Shown piece after piece: positions 1-64,000 of a stretch of DNA of 64,000 nucleotides. The DNA comes from Promerops cafer. Taxonomy: Eukaryota > Chordata > Aves > Passeriformes > Nectariniidae. Each line of letters starts with the position of its first letter. The first letter of the stretch is position 1. Under the pieces are notes generated by a model. It was not told where the DNA came from. It worked only from the letters and a program-made list of their open reading frames with translations, and did not search any database. The stretch covers positions 401,975-465,974 of the forward strand of contig VZSE01009357.1 of NCBI GenBank assembly GCA_013398275.1, in the 5' to 3' direction. The position numbers were made by a program, and so were the translations under genes.

Positions 1-49
1 CTGCTCCCTCCCAGAATATTTTATTATTAAATGAAACTTTTATACTCAC

Positions 50-57012
<56,963 letters not shown>

Positions 57013-57021
57013 CTTTACAGC

Positions 57022-57030
57022 TTATCTCAT
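57022..57030 (-). promoter_or_regulatory. CIT: Minimal upstream ORF (ATG-AGA-TAA) in CIT 5' UTR
   Basis: An ATG at 57,030 is followed by one Arg codon and TAA. It is in frame with the main start 18 nt downstream. Its context is weak (T at -3), so most ribosomes would be expected to scan past it. It could lower translation of CIT slightly. Confidence 0.6.
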
Positions 57031-57202
57031 AGAAACGATCACCTGAAAAAGGCAACAGGGACATTCAGGAAGCATTTGACTGGCTGACTCTAAGTAAAAA
57101 ATATGGATGAGAGGGGATGTAATTTAAGTAACATCTACATTTCCTCGGGGACTAAATTTATAAGTTTAAACACGCCTGGAGCGCCCCAGCAATTAAAGTG
57201 GG

Positions 57203-57366
57203 GAGAAGCACAAAAAGAATTATGTTGAAGAACTCCGAGACCATCGAGTCCAACCTGTGAGCGAACCCCACCGTGCCAACTTCCCCGCGGCACTCAGCGC
57301 CTCGGCGTCCTTCCTTAAACACCTCCAGGGACGGTGACCCCACCACCTCGCTGGGAGGGCGCGGAG
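57203..57366 (-). repeat. CR1 LINE 3' end, CpG-rich copy
   Basis: The minus strand reads GGTGGTGGGGTCACCGTCCC, then TGGAGGTGTTTAAGGAAGG, and ends GGTTGGACTCGATGGTCTCG, GAGTTCTTCAACATAATTCT. This is the classical CR1 3' region and tail in full order. It lies about 190 bp upstream of the CIT start codon and keeps many CpG sites. Confidence 0.88.
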
Positions 57367-57474
57367 CCCCCGAGCTCCGGAGCTGGCAGCGAGCGGACCC
57401 GAGTCCCCCTCAGAGCCGCCCCATCCCCAAGCCTCCCTCAGCCCCCGCGGGACCCTCAGAGCCGCCCCCAAGTG

Positions 57475-57555
57475 GAGCCGAGCCGAGCCGAGCCGAGCCG
57501 AGCCGAGCCGAGGCGAGCCGAGCCNNNNNCGAGCCGAGCCGAGCCGAGCCGAGCC
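57475..57555. repeat. GAGCC pentanucleotide repeat interrupted by a 5-N gap
   Basis: About ten GAGCC units to the left and about five to the right of NNNNN (57,525-57,529), with one GAGGC variant. The true length is unknown because the assembly breaks inside it. On the CIT strand it reads GGCTC. It lies in the probable first intron. Confidence 0.95.
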
Positions 57556-57604
57556 CGGAGCCCCCCGAGTACCCCCAAGTCCCCGCGCGCGCCCTACTTT
57601 TACC

Positions 57605-57620
57605 GCCGCCAGCGTTTGAA
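57605..57620 (+). promoter_or_regulatory. CIT: Candidate CDE/CHR cell-cycle element
   Basis: GCCGCC, a four-base spacer AGCG, then TTTGAA. This matches the layout of CDE/CHR tandem sites bound by DREAM/MuvB in G2/M genes (GC-rich CDE, 4 nt, TTTGAA). CIT is a cytokinesis gene, so the site fits its role. No binding data are available here. Confidence 0.4.
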
Positions 57621-57644
57621 CGGCGCGGTGGGCGTGGGGCTCCA

Positions 57645-57658
57645 ACGTCACTTCCTGT
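57645..57658 (-). promoter_or_regulatory. CIT: ETS/CRE composite site
   Basis: The minus strand reads ACAGGAAGTGACGT, joining an ETS core (GGAA) to a CRE half site (TGACGT). Such composites are typical of active CpG-island promoters near the start site. Confidence 0.6.
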
Positions 57659-57671
57659 ACCGCTGCGCGCG

Positions 57672-57676
57672 CCAAT
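57672..57676 (+). promoter_or_regulatory. CIT: CCAAT box (NF-Y)
   Basis: GCCAATCG within the CpG island, about 20 bp from the ETS/CRE site. NF-Y sites often accompany CHR elements in G2/M promoters. Confidence 0.55.
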
Positions 57677-57691
57677 CGCAGGCCGGCGGGG

Positions 57692-57698
57692 CCGGAAG
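57692..57698 (+). promoter_or_regulatory. Second ETS-type site
   Basis: CCGGAAG, a consensus ETS core, at the right flank of the core promoter and in the opposite orientation to the first ETS site. Confidence 0.45.
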
Positions 57699-57929
57699 CC
57701 CTGCCCGGGTGTGGCGGCGGCCCCGTGAGGGCGGGAGCGGCCGCGGGCTCTGAGGGGACACTGAGGGGACCTCGCTGCCGCGGGGCTTCCCCAACTCCCG
57801 AGGGAGCACAGGAGGGTCTTCGGACGCTGCTGGTGCTGCTCTGCCCTCACGGGTTTGCTCGCGCTTGTCGTGTATATCACGTCTTCTTTTTTGTTTTTTT
57901 TTTTCTTTGCCGAATCTTAAAAGGGGAAA

Positions 57930-57984
57930 TGACTCATTCCCAGTAGTTCTGAGTGGAGCTGGCTCAACCCTACCCCAGACGTCA
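57930..57984 (+). promoter_or_regulatory. AP-1 and CRE sites beyond the CpG island
   Basis: TGACTCA (57,930-57,936) is a perfect AP-1 site and GACGTCA (57,978-57,984) a near-perfect CRE, about 40 bp apart. They may act on CIT or on a divergent transcript. Prediction is from motif only. Confidence 0.35.
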
Positions 57985-60900
57985 TAGTTGGCAGCAGCTG
58001 CTGCCAGGTAGGGCAGCCAGAGGGGAAATGGAAAGGTTTTCAGAAGCTTTAAATTTCCTTCTGTAAAATGCTTGCCTGGCCTTTATGACCCTTTTTGTAT
58101 GGCCGTTTTATTCAGATACAAGGTGATTAACTTTCAAGTGAAGCACTGGTGAAAGGCTTCCAGCTCGGCACCCCCCGTGTCAGTGACGCATCCCCAGAAC
58201 GTTCAGTGGGATGCAGGATGACCTTGTGTGAGGATGGATCCGATGGATCCGTGCGGAGATGTCCATGGAGGACATCGGCAGGGAGCGCTGCCGTGACCTG
58301 CAGACATCACAGGGGTGCAAAACACAGCCCCTTGTTATACAGTGTCTGGGCAAGATTTCATCTGGTAACAGAAACCTCGGTGGCATGGTCCTTAAAAATA
58401 ATCATGTCCCTGTGGGTGACATAAAATGAGATCGTTTTCTCTCTTACATTCATTTTAGTGATGCTGATACTGGTTTGGCATCTAGCTGGTCAAGTAATGC
58501 ACTGATGGATTTATTACGTTTGACTTCATACAAATCATTTTACAGATTTGTGCTTCCTTTCACCTCCCCCTGTCCACCCCTGGAACACTGACATATTTGT
58601 GGTGTATTTCTCATCTCAAACTTAAACAGCTGAGTTCATTTCAAGTTACAAAGCCTGAAAGAGTTTTTAAAATCTAATTTATTGTCCACTACCTGCACTG
58701 CCAAATTGGTTTTGGACTCCACTCAGGACACTGTCACTGGCTGTGTCTCATCCACATCCGCATTGCCCAGGAGAGATCAGCTCTTAGACAGAAGTGCAGC
58801 AAAGAGCTTCCTGTGCATGACCTGGGCAATTGCCATGGTGGTGCATTTTAGTAAAATACCACATCCTGCCCTGATATTGGAGCCCTACCATGTCTAAAGC
58901 TGCTCTACCCTGAATATTGAACAAGTCTGCCATCCAAACTAAGAGAACTTCAGGCTTCTTTGTCTTTCCCTTTCTCCAGCCTGTCTCCTCAGCAAATATC
59001 ATTAATCCCCTCTGTTTTAACTGCCAGAATTACTGTTAAATATTCACACTGTTTCTAATTCCATGGGGGATATCACCATATCTGCACATCAGTTTGGATT
59101 TAGAAAATGGGGGAAGCAGAAGACCTGGGTTCTCCTCCTGAACAGCTCAGTTCTGTATTGTGTTCAAATCACAAGGTGTGGCTGATTCTCCTTCCCTCTC
59201 CTCTGCAGGGTGCTGTGGAACAGCTGATCACAGACTGGGAGAGGACATGGGTCACTAAGGGTCTCATCTTGTGTATTTTAATGCTCCCCTTTCCCTTCAG
59301 AACATGAACACTGGCTCTGGGTGTCCCACACAATATCCCGAATTTAACCAGGTGAGCTGCTTGGCTGGACCATGGGCCTCTCTCAGGTTCAACAGGTTCA
59401 GTAATAGCATCAGTTTACTGATTTACAGGTTTATAATTTAATTTTACCAAATAAAGATTTTTTGTGTGTGTTTGCAAGCAAGGAAGCTGGCTCTTAAAAG
59501 CCTTTGGGACAGATACAGTTTTCCTCATCACTTAGGTGAAGACTCAGATTCCCTTTAAGAAAGCCTTTAAATACATATTTTGCTAGAAGCAGCCATGTGA
59601 TACAAGATCATGTACTGGTTTTTTCCTTCTTTGCTGCTCTGTAACAGACTTATGTAAACAGGAATGTCTAGCAGCAAAATGAAATAGTAGCATAAAAATG
59701 CAGTTGCACCAGAACTGTTACCAAATGGTAAGAAAATAACTGAAGTGGCAGATGAGGGGAGGAGAGGAGAGAAAAAAAAAACTGTGCAGTTTCAGTGCTA
59801 ACACCTCAGTACCCATTTCTGATGTCTCAGGTTAAAAAATAAATACATACCTGTTCAGAAGAGCACATATTCTCTTTTTCTTTAAATTGATGATCTGAGT
59901 CTTCAGCATGAAAGTGATGATTCCTTCCTAGCTTTGATATTTTTATCAAGAGAAATCATAGAGCACCAGTCCTTTGTAACAGCCAAATTATGTATCACTC
60001 CTTGAACTCGACAGCTGCTCCTGGGTACAACCTCACTTAACTGGAAGGAGCAGCAGCAGACCTGCAACTGTACAAAGCAGGGGCTTGTTCCTACTATTAA
60101 ATTAATAGGTTGTTCAAAAGTGTAACAGAATAAATAGCTCTGTGATTTTCCCTAAGCAGGTCCCAATATGGTGCTCAACATGTTTTGACATCTCACCATG
60201 CATTGAATTGGTTACCATCTGTTTGACATTATTTTATTATAAGAGTAGGGTTTTCCCTTTGTTTCCTTGGCCCAAATTCTCCTCCCTCATGCTGTTGCAT
60301 TATGCTCCAAGGTGACTGTTCCCAGGATTGCTTGTCACAGTAACACCCTTCAGGCTTGCCTGAGGTCCAAGATACCACGTAAATATGGAAGTAAACGACC
60401 AGGCAGGCAGGTACACCAGCTTTTTGCCAAGAGCCTGGTGCTCAGATTCTCATCCTAACTAACCTCACCATATTTTAATGGGCAGAGAGCTGCCAAGTCC
60501 CCCCCAACACCATCTGGCTGTGAACTTCTGTATTTACAGCAGCATTACTCGGGAATCTCTTCATCTGTGGAGCACTGAGACACTCGTGGCTGTGCCCAAG
60601 GTGCTAATGAATTTATATATGCTTAGAAAGCAATAAACAGGCTTGTGCTATCACAATGCTGAGAGCTAAGTATGACCAAAACACTGGTTTTTTGTCCTAC
60701 CTTGCCAATCTTTCCAGCTCTGTTCATTCCAAATTGGAATGCTACTCATGCAGGTGGGTCTGCAGGCAAGGCTTCCAGGGAATGTGGACCCCAGAAATCA
60801 ATCATGTTCTACAGCAAGGCCTTTACCATAGCTAATCTATATGTCAATCTATAATCTATAATTCTGTATGAAAACAAAAAACGAATTCTCCTTTATCAGC

Positions 60901-63900
60901 TCTGTCCCTTCCTCTAACTCACCAATATTTTAAAGTGCTTGTAATAAACCAAGCTGTTTCTTCAGCCCCAAGCCTGACCACAGCTGGGTTACCACTTCCT
61001 GTTTCAAAATAAAGGATTTAACTTGGCTGACTCCAATACTGTCATAAACCCTTGCTAAGTGTAGCTCTCACCACTGCTTAATGGGACCTGAATAATCCTT
61101 ACATTCCTGACACATTTTGTTCCACTTTCTTTTCCCAAACTATCACAAAGTATCCAACCTGATGTAATAGTCCTGCACAGTACAGGGGATAGGAATATTT
61201 GCAAAGCACAGATTTGGGAAGAAGAGTTATAGAAGAGGGAAGTAAATTCCTTTTCAAAGATATGAAGGCAAAGAGAAATAATCACCAGGAAAACAATTAC
61301 ATTGTCTTTCCTTCTGCAGTATTTTTAATTTCCTCCTGAGAATTTTTGGAAAAAGACCACTCTGCTGTCATCCTCCTGGAATAAGCAAAAAGGAAATGAA
61401 ACTTTTAAAGACCTGAAAGGCTGTTTGGTGTTTCTTCCGTAGAATTTCACTAGAAGGTAGGCACAGAGATAATATTCTTCAAGGTTATTTTGACTAAAAT
61501 ATTAAAGCCCTTTTTTGTTTGTATTAGCAATATGCTAATAATTGTATTGTACAGGTGCTAATGTTCACTGGGGTTTCTTATGTATTGCTTTTATTTTCTT
61601 TATATTTACAGAAGTAAAATAGATTAAGACAGTTTTTAAAACACAGAGCCTTCCTATTAGATACATAGTTGTCATCTATCTTTTGATTTATTCATAAAAA
61701 TGCAAACATATGTGATGATGCTCTTCAGACCAAATCCCAGTTCTGAGGGTTCCTCATTCCAGCACACACTGCTCAGTTCTGACCACACTCTCCTAACACA
61801 CAGCCATATGTTGAATTTCCCTGTAAGCCAAAACATAATCCTGATAAATTTCTGGTGTGACCAAAATGAAATAGTAACAGAATTGGGTCACTAAGAATCT
61901 TTCTTTATGTGGAAACCGAACATTTAACCTCATGAAAGTGAAGTGCTTTTTTAATCCTAGTTGTTTTTTAATCCTGATTTTTTTATTTAGCCTAAAACAA
62001 ATCCTTCATTACTTTCTAGAGAAATAATTTATTAACTTGTGGATGCAGTGAAAAGCAAATGATATTTTATATATCTCAGCTTCAGGCTTCCTTTGTGCTA
62101 TCACAGGAACACCCCTGATTCCACAAAAATTATTTTATAGAAAGCAATTTATTAAACCTCACAATCTGTCAAGACACATGAATATTGATGTGTTCACATT
62201 AACATCTCCTGGAGCTGCTGAAAACTACTTTTGTCATGACTTAATGGGAATTACATGTTGCACAGCAACAGGTGACAGGAGCTTAATTAAAGCAAAACTG
62301 ATAAAGTATCTGAGCCATTATAAAAAATGTTTTGTTTTAAATTTCCTAAAGAACCACTTGCATGTTTTCATTGATGGGGAGGGGAAGGCAATTTTGGTTT
62401 ACAAGATAAAACCTAGAACAGGACAGGTGGCAACTTATTAGATGGCAACTGCATCTAACATAACACTCAATTACTCTGGAATTTAGATAGAATAATCAGG
62501 TAAAAAGTGGCCATATCCTGTTATATTTTACTTAGATTCAAAAAGAAAAAAAGAACATGATACTTTTATGGTGAAGAGACAGAATTCTTTTGAGAGCACA
62601 ATTAAAACTTATTATTAAAATTTAATCATATGTTGGTCCTAGGGTGAATGAATTCTAGATGTTCACAGCAGGACTCTTTTCTTTGCCTTAAATCAACAAA
62701 TCCACAGAAAAGACATCCTTTCCCCAACTACAGCAATAATTTGCTTGTTTGTGGGCTTGGGCATCAGTGCCCAGGTATTTTGTTACCAAAACAAATCCCA
62801 TCAGACTGAAGTATCAAAATTAAGTATGAAAATAGATTAAACAAAGTATGTCTGTTAAAATTATGCCAGCTTTTTAAAAGGAAACAAACCCAGTCTTTAC
62901 CAACTCTGATGATTTAAGATACAGAGGTAGACTAGGATTCCTTGTGTAATTGAACTTGAAATAAACTCTGTCCTTTTCCTTTGAAGATGTATTCCAAAAA
63001 TTCCAGTAATCAATAATCTGTGCTCTGCAGCCCTATAGCACGGTGGGCAGTGTGAATAGGATAAAAAAGAACAATAGTAGCCCTTTCTGCAGAGTATAAA
63101 TAAAAGCATGAGGCAATGACAGCTTTAATGTCAAAGGACTCTCCCAGGTAAGACTAAAAGAAATTTAGATCTGATTGCCTGCCTATCTTTTAATCTGGAA
63201 TCACGATTTTGGTACCTTATGGATTTTAGATGTTCTTGCTCTGAGTGGGTGTGTTCATTCCTGTCCCGAAGAACTCGGCAATGACAGCCTACATGTTACT
63301 TTATTTAATTCTTCTAGAATTAGTTCTATAATGTTTGCTTGGAAGCCAGGAGATATTTTACAGTGACTATTGTGGGATTCTCATTTTTAAACAGCTTTTC
63401 CATATTAAGAATTGTGATGAATAAGTGATTAAGAAATAACACTGACAAACAGTGAAGTAATTTAAGGTTCATAAAGGAAGTGAATGACAATTTCTGGCTG
63501 CTTTGGAGGTCACTGCATGGTCAAATTGCTTTTTTTGGAGTGCTCTTCAACATTTCTCATTATGATTGGCCTGGCTCACGTTGTTTTCTCACACTTTTAA
63601 ATTTCCTTTACTACCTGGAAAGAAAAGGCTCCAAACCCAGTATATTCTTCCTCAAAAAAAAATTGGGAAGGTGGGAAGCTGTTGCAATGGTGCAATGCTC
63701 ATGGTCTGCCAAGGAATTGCATTTTGCCATTTTTAGCCAAAGGCTGGGTACAAAAATACAAATCTTGAAAGAGGAATGGAAATTCCATGTGAAAGAGTTT
63801 CTGTGGAATAAACATTTCCTGAATAAAAAAGGGCTTTAGGCTACTTCTTTTTTCCCCTGTGTTTTTAAAGTACTGCAGGTCGACTTTTGTTTTGAAAATA

Positions 63901-64000
63901 ACTTTTTCATAAAAGGTGGGTTTATGCTACTATTTCAAATTCCTCTATAATTGAATTAATTACCTAAGTACTAAGGTAGAATATTTTCTTCTTTCTATTC
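57950..64000. other. Intergenic region upstream of CIT
   Basis: About 6 kb, mostly AT-rich. I found no open frame with a recognisable domain, no exon matching BICDL1 (the gene I expect on this side from mammalian gene order), no tRNA and no clear transposon. A 9-bp tandem (GATGGATCC twice) occurs near 58,231. The open frame at 63,480-63,839 has no coding support. Confidence 0.65.

Larger units (their letters stand above)
57043..57603. other. CIT: Probable first (5' UTR) intron of CIT
   Basis: The acceptor TTTTTCAG ends at 57,043. Donor-like GTAAAAG (GT at 57,603-57,602) or GTAGGG (57,595-57,594 on the CIT strand) lies in the CpG-rich block. The intron would contain a CR1 tail and the GAGCC repeat. 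The donor choice is not settled by sequence. Confidence 0.5.
57360..57850. promoter_or_regulatory. CIT: CpG island covering the CIT 5' end
   Basis: A strong rise in G+C and CpG against AT-rich flanks on both sides. It contains the ETS/CRE, CCAAT, GC-rich and TTTGAA sites listed separately. There is no TATA box at a clear position, so a dispersed CpG-type promoter is likely. It could also drive a divergent plus-strand transcript. Confidence 0.8.

Noticed and set aside
57220..57728. Long overlapping open frames on both strands (139-156 codons) through the CpG island
   Set aside because: They run through a GAGCC repeat, a 5-N gap and a CR1 tail. The products are low-complexity Ala/Arg/Gly/Ser-rich repeats. 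High GC removes stop codons by chance.
59099..59165. Possible MIR head (GCAGAAGACCTGGGTTCT) upstream of CIT
   Set aside because: Only about 18 bases fit. The core and tail parts of MIR are not found after it.
63480..63839. 119-codon plus-strand open frame near the right end
   Set aside because: Trp/Phe/Lys-rich product without family resemblance, in AT-rich intergenic DNA. There is no supporting splice or promoter signal.
57950..64000. Search for a 5' exon of BICDL1, the expected neighbour
   Set aside because: No frame resembling its N-terminal region or coiled coil was found. The gene probably lies further right.

Overview
The window is vertebrate nuclear DNA, most probably from a bird. 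The evidence is one long spliced gene with GT-AG introns, three fragments of the CR1 LINE family, degenerate MIR-like SINEs, fairly short introns, and one CpG-rich promoter. There is no prokaryotic gene content: no operons, CRISPR array, IS element, rRNA or tRNA was seen. The species cannot be fixed from the sequence alone.

Almost everything from 50 to about 57,700 is the 5' part of one minus-strand gene, CIT (citron Rho-interacting kinase). I resolved 36 consecutive coding exons, all with GT-AG borders and compatible phases. Together they give 4,854 nt (1,618 codons) from the ATG at 57,012 to a donor at 49/50, with no stop or frameshift. Read 5' to 3' (right to left) they encode: a short N-terminal extension (coding exons 1-2, 57,012-56,006); an AGC-type Ser/Thr kinase domain and tail (exons 3-9, 54,736-42,518); a long coiled coil (exons 10-30, 35,505-2,867); a basic Ser/Pro-rich linker (exon 31); a zinc-binding C1 domain split over exons 32-33; and a PH domain (end of exon 33 to exon 36). 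The CNH domain and C-terminus lie beyond the left edge.

The 5' end sits in a CpG-rich block (about 57,360-57,850). It holds an ETS/CRE composite site, a CCAAT box, a candidate CDE/CHR cell-cycle element, a GAGCC pentanucleotide repeat broken by 5 N, and a CpG-rich CR1 tail in the probable first intron. A minimal upstream ORF (ATG-AGA-TAA) lies 18 nt before the CIT start. A second small CpG cluster at about 43,860-44,045, in the intron between the kinase and coiled-coil parts, is a candidate internal promoter for the kinase-less citron-N form.

The right-hand 6 kb (about 57,950-64,000) looks like intergenic DNA upstream of CIT, and no gene was recognised there. Large introns (7.3, 7.0 and 7.3 kb) hold old SINE/LINE remnants, low-complexity A/C-rich and A/T-rich tracts, and an unexplained 60-65 bp sequence present twice 1.3 kb apart. 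I saw no convincing undescribed biological system. The points most worth checking are the promoter architecture, the internal CpG cluster, the weak splice donor of coding exon 25 and the duplicated intronic sequence.
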